Made by a program: the position numbers and the translations under genes. Shown piece by piece: positions 46,501 through 58,800 of a stretch of DNA of 64,000 nucleotides. Numbering within the stretch: the first letter of the stretch is position 1; each line of letters opens with the position of its first letter. The stretch is from contig CM048840.1 of NCBI GenBank assembly GCA_026545765.1, positions 84,906,877-84,970,876 of the forward strand. Direction: 5' to 3'. The stretch is from Plantago major (taxonomy: Eukaryota; Streptophyta; Magnoliopsida; Lamiales; Plantaginaceae). The notes beneath the pieces are model-generated. The model saw only the letters and a list, made by a program, of their open reading frames with translations. It was not told the origin of the DNA and did not search any database.

Positions 46501-47397
46501 ATACTTGTAGAGTAAGTTCTTAGCTATTTCAAATTGCCCTCTGAGCTCAATGCCAAGCTTTTCCAGCAAGTAGCATATCTTCAGACCATATCCTACTGTG
46601 GCCTTTGGCTCAGCTAGTCCTTTAACAATCTTAGGCTCGAAGCCTTGAATCTTCTTCACAAATTTCATGAAGGCGTACTTTCCCCAGTTGAAAGGGTTTT
46701 CCTGCCTTTTGTCTTGTTGATTCAGCAAGAACATCATGATCCATCGTTCTTGGCTTATCTGGTCAGCACCTCCTTGTAGACCATCAAAGCATCTGTGAAG
46801 AATGCAAGCCAGTACATCCCAGTGAACCAACAGATGTCTGGTTCGGATGTCAGCAAGTTTGAACTCAGTGGGTGTATCTGATTTCTCAAGATCACACACA
46901 TCACTGTAAAGTTCTTTAACACCTTCAAGGAGTTCCTCATCCTTGGTGTTTATTTCAAAATCCTTTCCAAGATTTTGAACCTCAAACAACTTACAGAAAG
47001 TTGTTAAGTCCAGAAGGATTTCCTTTCCTTGGACTGAGGTTTTGATAGACACTATTTCAGTGCCTTCAGATACACAGGAAATAATCCTGGAGTTGTTGTA
47101 AAATTCCAACACATCAAGTGATGAAATTCCACTAGGGCGAGCAGATACAAAGCCCTTGATTTGTGCCTTTTCAAGCATGTCAAGAATTAGCTTTCTGTCG
47201 GCTTGGTTCTCTATTGCAGCCGTGAGGTATTCCTCAACCATGGCACCACCCCAAATCATTCTGTGACTTGAAGTCCAATGGTCAGGGTTGAAAGCTCCTA
47301 CCAGTCGATTGTTAACAATAACCAACTCTGGTGCTTGCTTTTCAGCAGTACCAGTGGAGGATTGGGATTTCTGTGTAGAAGTGTTCTTGGAGGCCAT
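43556..47397 (-). pseudogene. Element B third ORF, multi-exon, 3'-truncated
   Basis: ATG at 47397 opens 366 intact codons with the same N-terminal domain as element A (GAFNPDHW, IRTRHLLVHW, GADQISQERW) and the KKPRTSRKKS basic segment, then a TAA at 46297. Downstream is a CG-enriched damaged patch (46296-45329). Four GT-AG introns then match those of element A, with exon 45069-44920 of 150 nt (50 codons). The long coiled-coil exon starts at 44639 and is open at 44365-43556 before the truncation. A few exons are not multiples of three (98 and 116 nt), consistent with indels. Confidence 0.75.
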
Positions 47398-47588
47398 CTC
47401 TTTATATAGTAAGAATTTGAAGCTTGTGTTTGAAAGAGATTCGATTGAGTGATTCTTTTCAGAAAAACTTAATCAAGATTTGCAGAGATTTTAGAGAAGT
47501 TGCAGAGGATTAGGAGAAGGTTTTTGCTGTTTTGAAGTAAGTTGAAATTTCGGATTAGGCAAAAGTGATTTCATTTGCCAAAATCCTA

Positions 47589-47602
47589 TATATATAGCAA
47601 GT
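47589..47602 (-). promoter_or_regulatory. Candidate TATA box for ORF3 of element B
   Basis: On the minus strand TTGCTATATATATAGGATTT precedes the ORF3 ATG by about 195 bp, matching the motif upstream of ORF3 in element A. Confidence 0.45.
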
Positions 47603-48107
47603 GAATCTCAATGCATAAAATACATACAAATTGATTTTGTGTGTACGTATCTGTGATTTGCAAGCCGGCATGATCAAAAGTAGTTTCGGCAATAAATGCT
47701 TAGTGGGCCATGTCTGAATTTCAACAGTCCACTATTTACTGTGAATTAATTTCTGCCGTTCAGATCAAGCGCTTGAATTCATCAAGGGTCACCATTGCTT
47801 CTCCAGCAATGATCACAATCAACAAATGTAATTGTGCCCATTTAATGAATTTTGGCTATTAGCTATCTGAATCACAATTTTATTTGAGCAAGGACACTGT
47901 TCGCATCTGAATCTGTCTTATACTTAGGAGTTTCCCAAGTTTTTCATCAAGATAGAAATAGTGCGAGATTCAAGAGAGTAGTTGACTGCAGAAAGTTATA
48001 CTATTCTCTTTTGTGCTCCCCGTTCACAGAATGATTCAGATATCTGAGTTCCCGTCTCAGAGATCTTAAGCTACCTTTTTGCTTTTTAACCTTTTTGACT
48101 TCTGGGT

Positions 48108-48277
48108 TACCGTTCCAGATACCTCTTCTCTCTTTTCTGGATACCCGTTCCAGAAACCTCTTCTCTCTTTTCTGGATACCCGTTCCAGATACCCGTTCCA
48201 GATACCTCTTCTCTCTTTTCTGGATACCCGTTCCAGATACCTCTTCTCTCTTTTCTGGATACCCGTTCCAGATACCT
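48108..48277 (-). repeat. 35-bp tandem array downstream of element B pol
   Basis: On the + strand ACCTCTTCTCTC starts at 48121, 48156, 48204 and 48239: period 35, with one extra 13-bp partial unit. The unit equals the 28-bp unit of element A plus 7 bp (AGAGAAG on the coding strand). Confidence 0.95.
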
Positions 48278-48299
48278 GAACTTTTTCAGTTCATTGGTA

Positions 48300-51200
48300 G
48301 TTCCATTAGTCCAAGACTATGTCTTAAGGCTAAGAATCTACTTTCTTGTAGTGGCTTAGTGAAGATATCTGCAAGTTGGTCTTCAGTCCCAATCTTGAGT
48401 ATCTCTAATTGCCTTTTTCAACATGGTCTCTGATGAAGTGATGTCTAACATCAATGTGCTTTGTTCTGGCATGAAATTTAGGATTCTGTGTAATCGCAAT
48501 AGCACTTGTGTTGTCACAGAAAATGGGAGTTTTCTTCTCATCGAGTCCATAGTCTTTAAGTTGTTGTTGTATCCACAGAATTTGTGTTGCACAACAACCA
48601 GCAGCAATATATTCAGCCTCTGTGGTAGAAGTTGCAATTGAGTTTTGCTTCTTGCTAAACCATGAGATAAGTCTAGTGCCCAGAAACTGACAAGTTCCTG
48701 AGGTGCTTTTCCTATCAAGCAATGATCCAGCATAATCAGCATTTGAGTACCCAGCTAAACTCAATTCACTTTCTCTAGGATACCACAGTCCTACATCTAT
48801 TGTACCCTTCACATACCTTAATATTTGCATAGCAATGTTGTAGTGTGTTTGCATTGGATTTGTCTGAAATCTAGCACATACTCCAACGGCATATTGAATA
48901 TCAGGTCTACTTGCAGTGAGGTAAAGTAGTGAACCTATCAATTTCCTATACTTATGTTCTTTAACACTCTTATCTGATTCAGTATAGGTCATTTTGGTTC
49001 CTATGCTCATAGGTATCTTAGCATTCTTTTCAGAAGGCTTAAGATTGAACTTTGTGAGCATATCTTTTGCATACTTTGTTTGACTAATGAATATTCCATC
49101 ATTGAGTTGCTTGACTTGCAATCCTAGGAAATAATTCATTTCTCCCATCATGCTCATCTCAAACTTGCTTTTCATGAGATTTGCAAAGTCATTACAAAGT
49201 TGCTTGTCCTTAGATCCAAATATGATGTCATCAACATATACTTGAACTAAGAGTAGTTTCCCATCATGATTTAAGGTAAATAAAGTTTTATCAACTTCAC
49301 CTTTCTTGAAACCACTTTCCAGAAGGTATTAGGCCAAAGTGTCATACCATGCTCTTGGAGCCTGTTTGATCCATCTGAGCTTTACATGGTTTATAGACCA
49401 TTCTACTTTCTGAGGAAACTTCAAAGCCAGGTGGTTGCTCAACATAAACTTCTTCTGCAAGTTCACCGTTTAGGAATGCGCTTTTGACATCCCCCTGATA
49501 AACTTTGAAATTTTTATGAGCTGCAAAGGCTAGAAAGAGTCTTATTGCATCCAGTCTGGCAACTGGTGCATATGACTCATCAAAATCTAAGCCTTCAGTC
49601 TGAGTGAATCCCTTGGCAACCAATCTTGCTTTGTTTATGGTTATTTCACCAGTTTCATTCATTTTGTTTCTGAAAACCCACTTAGTTCCAATCACAGATA
49701 TTCCTTCTATAAATGGAACTAGTTTCTAGACTTTGTTTCTCTCAAATTGATCCAACTCTTCTTGCATTGCAGAGATCCAGTCTTGGTCTCCTAATGCTTC
49801 TTCTATACTTTTAGGTTTGATATTCGAGATAAAACATCCAAAGAGAGAATCAGCATTTTCAGCTATTGCTCTCCTAGTCCTAACACCCTGATTAATTGGT
49901 CCAATTATATCCTTTGTAGGATGATCTTTGATCCATTTCATCAAAGGTTTAGTGCTAGTAGGATCAATATCCAAGTGATCTGAATGGGAATCACTAAGAT
50001 TTTGATTTGATACTTTTTCAGTATCTAAGATATTTGACATATGGGAAATGTCATGGATATCTGACACTTTTTCAGTGTTAGAGATATCTGAGACATGCAT
50101 TTCAGCATTCTTATTTTCAGATACCTCTTCATGATGAAGGTTCTCAGTAACCTGTTCCATTTCTGGAAAACTCATAGGAAATTCCTCATCATGTTTGTGA
50201 GTCATCTTGTTGTTACTAGGCTTTTCAAGCTTTTCTACGTCAGAGTCATCCTCACTTTCCATAACGATGTTTTTCCTTTCTGAGGGTTCTTCTTTAGTAT
50301 CCCTCAGTAATAGTTCTTTGAACTTTTCTGAGAGTTCATCAGTGGGAGGTGTTTTCTTACTTCCTTCATAGAATACAACATGAACTGATTCTTCAATTTT
50401 CTTTGTTCTTTTGTTGTAAACTCTGTAAGCTTTGCTGTTTGTGGAATAGCCAAGAAAAACACCTTCATCTGCCTTTGGTTGAAATGTTCTCAGAAAAACT
50501 TTCCCATTGTTTAGAACAAAACATCTACAACCAAATACTCTCAGATGTTTGATATTAGGAGGTCTTCCAACCATAATTTCATAGGGGGTCCTGTCATGGT
50601 GTTTGTTTATCAAGCATCTGTTCTGAGTGTAGCAGGCTGTGTTTACAGCTTCAACCCAATATATTTCACTTATCTCAGTGTCAGCTAGCATTGTCCTTGC
50701 AGCTTCTTTAAGGGTTCTGTTTTTCCTTTCTGCAACACCATTTTGTTGAGGTGTTCTTACAGAGGAAAGTTGGTGTTGTATACCTTTGCAGGTACAAAAC
50801 TCCTTTATGTACTGATTGACAAACTCAGTACCATGATCTGTTCTGATTGCAGATACCTTTTCATTTTTCATGATTTCAAGCTTTTTCAGCAAGTTTGGTA
50901 TCTCCACCCTGGCATCAGATTTGTGTTTCAGAAAGATAACCTAAGTGAATCTTGAGAAGTCATCTACAACAACCAGACCATATTTCTTTCCTGCATAACT
51001 AGTTACAGATGATTCAAAAAGATCCATATGTAAAAGTTGCAGTGGTCTAACACTAGAGTGTCTGATTTTGGACTTGAAAGAGATCTTAGATTGTTTCCCC
51101 ATCTGACAGGCAGAACAGATACTATCCTTTCTGAAAGATGTTTTGGGAAGACCAACCACTAACTCTTTCTTGGCAAGTCTATTCAGAGTTTTGAAATTCA

Positions 51201-51800
51201 AGTGACTCATTCTTTTGTGCCATAACCAGTGCTCTTCTGTGTGACCAGATTGACTCACCATGAGACATTCTTCAGTTGTGGCAAATGCCCAGTCGGCAAC
51301 ATAAAGACTGCCTTTCCGCCGACCAACTAAGACTGTCTGCTTTGACTCATTGTCAATTAGTTTGCAATATTTAGCTTTGAATTTTATAGTAAAACCTTTG
51401 TCTGCAAACTGGCTCATGCTAAATAGATTGTATTTCAAATCCTTAACATGTAATACGTCAGTGATTGTTAAAGTTCCCAATTTGACGTTGCCAAATCGAG
51501 AGAGGATTTAATTCTCCTCCAAGAAATCGATATCCGGTCCCGTGTTGCAAGCTTTGTAGTCAACCAGATTTGCTTTGTCTCTGTCATGTGCTTTCGCATC
51601 CACTATCAAATAGCCATTGTGCTTTAGTCCAGAAGCATTCGCACAACAGAAACAGGAGATTAGGTTCTCATATCTTTGATGGAACCGTCGAATCAAAAGT
51701 TCTTCCAAGAGGGAATCCATTTTGAATGAATTTCTTTGAAACATGCTTTTGTCGACAGAACATAAGGAGGAATTCTTTTGAATGAAGGTTATCATTAGTA
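48300..51800 (-). pseudogene. pol: Element B pol
   Basis: One frame holds most of pol from 51480 to 49342. The integrase zinc region has HKRMSH and CSAC. The integrase core has IRTDHGTEFVN (second Asp present) and NGVAERKNRT. The RT start is [12 protein letters not shown]. Two nonsense codons (TAG at 50941 and 49726) replace Trp codons, judged from element A. A frame change near 49350 and a TAA precede the RT palm, where YVDD is intact (49227-49238). RNase H follows (SNADYAGS, STTEAEYIAAGCC) to about 48405. The protease region (about 51800-51500) is scrambled by CG-gain changes. Confidence 0.9.
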
Positions 51801-51829
51801 AGAATTATTTTCTTCCTTGTGTGTCCCTA

Positions 51830-54109
51830 GGTGCTCCATATGATGCTTTCAGATACTGTCAGTTTACGAGTTTGCTTTTCAAAGAACTTAGCCTTCCTGC
51901 CGATTTCTTCTAGCCCGGCATTGATTTTCGGTGGCTTGATTTAACTTCCACTTCGATAATTGCTTTGAGCAATTCTAGCCTTCACCATCGTTCTTGCTCC
52001 CGCTTGTACTCATGAGCAAGTTGTTTTCCGATGCCTTTGTAGCCAATACCGTTTGAGCACTTGAAGCTATCTCGAGATCTTTTCTCGTGACTTTGCTAGT
52101 CTCTGGTTGATCCAATTTCTTTCGTAAAAGTGACATGGGAGAATTTGCCAGCTCCTGCAATTCTACCTTTTTGAGAGACATAGCACTGTGGGTGTTTACA
52201 CTTTTCAGTGTTGTGTTTCTTTTCAGAGACGTACCCCACAGTTTTGTTTTTGACTTGTTTTTCCCACAAAGGTTTAGTCGAATCGCCTTTCCTTTGTCAA
52301 CAATCTTTGTCTTTTCACCGATACTATAGATTGCATGGGAACCATCTTGCTGAGTACTTACAAATGTTCTCTTCTCTTTACTCTTATTCAGAGTAATAGA
52401 GCAATCTGTTTGACTATTCAGCCCAAGTCCTTTCTTTTCTGAAGGATCTCTTAAGTAAGATTGTACTTGAAGAGTGTCACTAGCTTTGGCATAAGATTGA
52501 AAAGATAGTTCTTTCTTCTTGAGTTCCTTATTTTCGTAAAGAAGATTTTCATAATTCTTCGTATCTCACCATTGCTTCTTCATGTGACTTTTCACCTCGG
52601 ATATCCGAGCTTTGAGAAATGCATTTTCAGCATCCTTTCTTTCAGATTCTTTAACTAATTGATAATTTTCCTTTTCAAGAGAATTCTTTTCTTCTTCAAG
52701 GTTTTCGGCTCTAGCTCGGATCATTAGAAATTCTCTTTCATAGATGTCAAGTTCTTTCCTGAGATTTTCTAGATTTTTTATTTCCTCTTCATCACTTTCA
52801 TAAGTGTAGCAAGAAGTATGTGTTACCTCATCAGCCATAAGATGCTTTTCTATGTTGGAGATGTCCGTCCGTCAATTTCAAAGAACTCCACACATTTCAT
52901 TCTTCTTGAGGTCAAGTCGATTATATCATGAGTAACTCCACATAGTTCGGTGATGGTAGGGTTGAATCATCTGAATTGTCATCTTGTAATCTGTTTCAAC
53001 GTCTAGAGCATCCATTGAATTTGGATTTTCTTTCTTTCTTGATTAACAAAGCTTTCGCTTCTTCGAAGATTCTTCTATCTTTCTTGTCGCTTTGTCCTTA
53101 GTTTGTTGAGGCGTGACAATCCTTCTTGAAGTGGCAGGTTTCGACAATAGAAACAGATATCGCTTTCAATTCGCTTCCTCAAGACATGATGCTTTACGAA
53201 ATGGCTTGTTCAATGAGCTCTGCATATTTTTGTCTTGGTGATAGTTTGAGCCTAGATGCTTTTTCACTTCTCTTTGGCTTTTCTTCTCTCAATTTCTCGA
53301 CAAATTTACTCATTTGCTTTGCGGCAAGAGCATCCTCGCCTCCTCCTTGCTTTTCTTCTTTTCAGAAGTTCCTTGATTAACTAGAGCAACATTCTGCAAC
53401 TTTTCAGTTGTTTGTTCTCTCTGAGTTGTCTCATAGTCAACAGTAGCAAGATGAGAGAAAAGTTCCACTGGAGTGATATTTGGCATACCTTGATTGAAAT
53501 AAAAGAATTTAGTATGCTCCATTGTGGTTAAGACTTGACAATAGTCTTAATCTTCTCTGTTGAGAGTATCTATTGCTTTCCCAAGTGCCATATCACTCAT
53601 AAGAGTGGTAAATCTGAAATCAAGTTCTTCCAGTAGGTGGGACCTTGTTTGAAATTTTGAAATTTCAACTTTAGAACTTCGAACTTGTTTTCCTTGGTTT
53701 TCTGCCCGCACAGATTTCTTCAATCGGTTGTGCAACTTCGCGCTTTAGCACCCCCACGTTTAATCGTATGTGCTCGGTGTCGATCCGATGATGATGTTAC
53801 GAGCTTGACCATCCAGACGATTCCTCTTGGCATCTTAGATGTCCAGAGTTCTCTGGGCTTTGGTTCGTAAATAACGTGACCAGTAGATCTTCCACTAGTT
53901 GACGCATCTGTTTGTGAAGATCCTTCGCTTTGATCTCTGTCTCTTCCACTTGAAACCTCCAAGACTTGCTTAAGTTGTTGAATGATTATTGGACCATTCT
54001 TTATTACTTCGATCATCTCGTCACTTATGGCTTCAAGGTGGAGCATCATGTTATTTTTCCATTTCTCGTAGTTCTCTGGTTTGAGAACGGGTGCATCACT
54101 CAGAGACAT
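51830..54109 (-). pseudogene. gag: Element B gag
   Basis: ATG at 54109 begins MSLSDAPVLKPENYEKWKNN as in element A. Later parts occur in shifted frames: FRFTTLMSDMA (about 53600), NQGMPNITPVELFSHLA (about 53490), a Glu/Lys coiled-coil stretch (52838-52566) and a basic region. Several patches show one-base losses turning CAG or CTG into CG relative to element A (for example near 53145 and 53190, around the zinc knuckle). Confidence 0.8.
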
Positions 54110-54213
54110 ACCTGCACACTTAACACACAAATTAAATAGTCCAAAAAAAATGGACAAAGTTCCTTCACCTATCTGGGGATCTAGGTTCAGTGCAGAAGGC
54201 TGGTGAACCTCCT

Positions 54214-54225
54214 GCTCTGATACCA
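54214..54225 (-). other. Primer binding site of element B
   Basis: GCTCTGATACCA on the + strand is the complement of the Met-tRNA primer site, two bases from the LTR, as in element A. Confidence 0.95.
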
Positions 54226-54227
54226 CT

Positions 54228-55898
54228 TGTTGGTCCAGATAACGGCAAAGTAAAAGACTAGGGGGGGTGAATAGTCTTTTAAAACTTTTGTCGATAACAA
54301 ATATTTCTCAGATATCTGAATGGATATCTGATACTTAGAATCAGAGTGCGGAAGACTTAATAAAGATAAGTGTAGAAACAGTTAATAAGTGTGTGTGTTC
54401 TTTGAAGTATAAAAGCGAAATGTAAATGACAGCAAGTATAGTGGTATCCGGAGGTGGCGTAATCCTCCAACTAATCCACTTGGTCTATCGAGACCTAGAA
54501 TTCACTAGAACAGATAATTGAGATAACCTTACAAAATCCTATTCTAAGATTACGAACAATTGGTTCCCAACCAAAAGTTCCCCGAGTTGTTCCTAGCTTC
54601 TTCAAAAGTACTTCCTATACTCGGAAACCTCGAGTCGTTCCTAAGCTTCCCAAGCTAAGTACTTCCTATACTCAAAAACTTTGAGTTATTCCTTAGTTTC
54701 CCAAATCAAGTACTTCCTATACTCGGTAACCTTGGAGTTATTCCCGATTTTTCAAACTAAGTACTTCACATACTCCACGGTTTTGGTGTTGGTTTCGGTT
54801 TGAGTTGTCGATGAGCGTCTTAATAACTTTTCAGGTTATTCAGATAGCTCTGTGAACTAAGTTACTTAATACACTTTACACAGTATGGTATCTAGTTCGA
54901 TTTCTTGACTAAGTCTTATGATATCTGTTCAAGAGAATGAATCTCAGATAGTTGATCTTTTGATTCAACTCCTTCACAGATAGCTTTGCTTGTTTAGGAT
55001 CAGGACACTTAGAACTTCAGTGTTACTCAAGATCAAAAGCTTTGGTCGCAACAGAAAGCTTTGTGAGTAAGTAAGTTGCAATGAGAGAGTAGAATGTTCA
55101 GAGTTCTATGTTTCAGCGTATGCAATGTGTGTTCTCTCAAGCTGTCTAAGTGTTGATATTTATAGATGGATTTGAGTGCCGTTTGAATAATATCCATTAG
55201 GCTCAAATTCAAACTATCGATATCTGTGTGTATAGTACTGTAGCAGGTTTTGTCTTCTTCTCAGAAGTTGCCGTTGCTTTTACTCAGACATCTCTGTCCG
55301 TGCATTAAATGCTTTGTACTATACTTTTTGTCCTGTAGTGTCAACGGAACTATGCTTTGTATCAGAGACTAGACTTGTTGTCTGATTCATTGCACATCCT
55401 TATCTTCATTCTTCAGATACCACTTGTATTGATTGAAACAACTTTGTTTGCAATATATATTTCTTTTTCAGAAACGTGGTTAATGCTCAATATCTGAGAA
55501 TAGATATCTGTGGACACTTTCCTTGTTTTCAGATATGCATCTCGTTTCTCAGATATCTCTTGTGACACAGTTTGTTTGAAACTGTTCGCGTCTACAAGAT
55601 ATCTGGCTAAGATATCTGAATAACAGATTCAGTAATCTTGTGCAGTTTTCTTCAAATCTTCAAAAGTTGTTGAGCTTTCTGCTTGGATGTCTTCTTCTTG
55701 GTCTTTTCTTCATAAAATAAAAATTACATTTTGAGACCTAACATCCTATACAAGATTAGCTAGACTATCATACTTAGTGGGTTTCCTCTTTTACAATGTT
55801 CAAGTGAACCAAGAGTACTAATCACCTTTCTGAGACTAAGATAAGTCATCATGTTGCTGAACAAAATCTAAACAGATATTCTAACAAAATATCTAACA
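54228..55898 (-). repeat. Element B 5' LTR
   Basis: About 1.67 kb, homologous to the LTRs of A and C. Its outer end on the minus strand reads TGTTAGATATTTTGTTAGAATATC, an extra repeat of the LTR start. G run of 7 near 54261. The section 54560-54840 is CG-enriched compared with C. Confidence 0.9.
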
Positions 55899-58800
55899 GA
55901 TTCACTTCTCCGCAATCACCTAACACCCACCTCACTCTCCCTATTTAACTTCCGAATGACTCATCACAATACTCATATTCAAATTGGTCAAATTAATTGT
56001 CAACTCTACCGCACTCCTAATCATATTGCTCCACGATATCGAATGCACGATCTTCAAGCTAACACTGCCCAGTCTTCCGCTATGCGTCCGACATATCCAT
56101 CTTGGCTTGTTGACTCTGGTGCATCACACCATATAGCTAATGACTACAATAATCTTTCCACCAAATTTGCATACGATGGTAACGAGGAGGTGCATTTGAC
56201 CGATGGTTCTGGTTTGCCTATTACTCATACCAGTACGGGTACTGTTTCCAATCCGACCCGCAATTTTACTCAAACTATGTTCAGTGTGTGCCTACGGTGA
56301 AGCATAACCTCTTATCCATTCATGAGTTTGCACGCACAGATGGCGTATCTCTCGAATTTTATCGAATTACTTTCTTGTGAAGGATCTCCTCACGCGAGCG
56401 CATTTTGTGCGAAGACTTTGCAATAAACGAGTTTATTAATTTCGCCAACCTAGTAGATACATGAAATCCGAAGCGCTCTTTTCTTCTATGGGCGAACGCA
56501 CAACCCTCACCTGGCATGCTATACCACTTAGTGAGCCCAATTGGCCTCTAGGTGCTCTCCTAGGCCGTCGCAACCAACCACCCCCTCCTCAACACCATAA
56601 TATGTGCACACGAAGTCAACACAACATATTCAGACCTAAGGCGTTTCATGTCACCACTCATCATCCTCTGTCATCTGATGAGGAACCCACTTATGTTTCT
56701 AAGCTCTTGCTGACCCCCGTTGGCGTCAACCAATGTATGAAGAATTCACAGCTCTCACAAAACATGGCACATGGGGATCTTGTCTCTCCTCCTCCTGGAG
56801 CGAATGTCATTGGATGTAAATGGTTTTTTTTAGTGAAATGCAAACCTGACGGCTCTATCGATAAGTTTAAAGCATGCCTTGTTGTTAAACCTGTCATCGC
56901 CCTGGAATCGTTTACAATGACACTTTTAGCCCGATTATTAAACCTATCACTATTCGTACAGTTTTGTCCCTTGCATTCAAATTTCAGTGGCGTCTCCAGC
57001 ATATTGACATCAGCAATGCCTTGTTACATGGAAATCTTTCTGAGCCTGTATATATGGTACAACATCCTGGTTTTATTAATTCATCATTTGCCTCTGCCGT
57101 GTGTAAACTTCGTAAGTCACTCTATGGCTTGCGCAAGCTCCTCGTGCTTGGTATCAAGCTCTTAGTTCAGCGCTTTTGGATTATGGATTTGTGCAGTCAG
57201 TTAGTGATACTTGCTTATTTACTCGGTCTAATAATGGATTTCGCCTTATCATTCTTGTTTATGTTGATGATCTAATTATCACCGGCTCAAACTCTGACGC
57301 TATTGCTGATGTTATTCGCCATCTTCATAGTAGATTTGTTGTTAAGGGTTTGGGTCCCCTCTCCTACTTCCTGGGCATTGAGGTTTGTTGGTCCAGATAA
57401 CGGCAAAGTAAAAGACTAGGGGGGGGGGGGGGGTGAATAGTCTTTTAAAACTTTTGTCGATAAAAACTATTTCTCAGATATCTGAATAGATATCTGATAC
57501 TTAGAATCAGAGCGCGGAAGACTTAATAAAGATAAGTACAGAAACAGTTAATATGTGTGTGTGTGTTGCTGAAATGTAAATACAGAAAGGTAAATAACAC
57601 AGCAAGTATGGTGGTATCTGGAGGTGGCGTAATCCTCCAACTAATCCACTTCGGTCTATCAGAGACCTAGAATTCACTAGAACAGATAATTGAGTTCTCC
57701 TTACAATAATCCTATTCTAAGATTCTTAACAATTGGTTCCCAACCAAATGTTCCCCCTGAGTTGTTCCCCGGCTTTCACAGCCAAGTACTTCCTATACTC
57801 AGAAACCTTTGAGTTATTCCCTAGCTTTCCAAGCTAAGTACTTCCTATACTCAAAAACCTTGGAGTTATTCCTTAGTTTCCCAAATCAAGTACTTCTTAT
57901 ACTCCGATAACCTTGGAGTTATTCCCTGATTTTTCAAACTAAGTACTTCCTGTACTCCACGCCAGTTATGGTGTTGGTTTTGGTTTGAGTTGTCAGATGA
58001 GCTTCTTTAATAACTTATTCAGTTATTCAGATAGCTCTGTGAATCAAGGTACTTAATACACTTTACAACGTATGGTATCTTGTTCGATTTTACTGACCCA
58101 AGTCTTATGATATCTATTCAAGAGAATGAATCTCAGATAGTTGATCTTTTGATTCAACTCCTTCACAGATAGCTTTGCTTGTTTAGGATCAGGACACTTA
58201 GAACTTCAGTGTTTACTCAAGATCAAAAGCTTTGGTCGCAATGTAAAAAGCTTTGCAGTAAGTAAGTTGCTTTGAGAGAGTAAGACGTCAGCGTTTTCAA
58301 GTTATGTCGTGTCTAAGGTGTCTTCTCAATCGGTCTAAGTGTTGATATTTATAGATGAATTTGAGTGCCGTTTGAATAGTATCCGTTAGCTCAAATTGAA
58401 CTATCGATATCCGTATATAATCTTTAGCAGTTTTGTCTTCTTCTCAGAAGCTGCCGTTGCTTTTATTCAGACATCTCTGTCCGTGCATTAAATGCATTGT
58501 ACTATACTTTTGTCCTGTAGTGTCAACGGAACTATGCTTTGTATTAGAGACTAGTGTTATCTGATTCTTTGCACGTCCTTATCTTCAATCTTCAGATACC
58601 ACTTGTATTTATTGAAACAACTTTGTTTGCAATATATATGTTTCTTTTTCAGAAACGTGGTTAAAGCTCAAGGTATCTGAGAATAGATATCTGTGGACAC
58701 TTTCCTTGTTTTCAGATATGTCTCTTATTTCTCAGGTATCTCTTGTGACATAGTTTGTTTAAAACTATTCGTGTCTTCAAGATATCTGGCTAAGGTATCT

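Larger units (their letters stand above)
43556..55898 (-). mobile_element. Element B: second Sirevirus-like copia, opposite strand, 3'-truncated
   Basis: Same family and order as element A but on the minus strand: 5' LTR (55898-54228), Met-tRNA primer site, gag, pol, 35-bp tandem array, ORF3 with introns. The match to element A ends inside the ORF3 coiled-coil exon near 43556 (at GAAGATCTTA), and no 3' LTR follows, so the 3' end is deleted. Much of pol (51480-48405) is nearly open, while patches near 45.3-46.3, 51.5-52.1, 52.6-53.3, 53.7-54.0 and 54.5-54.9 kb are full of small changes that create CG. Confidence 0.92.

Noticed and set aside
49726-50907. 393-codon open frame as a host gene
   Set aside because: It is the integrase-RT part of element B pol; motifs and neighbours match element A.
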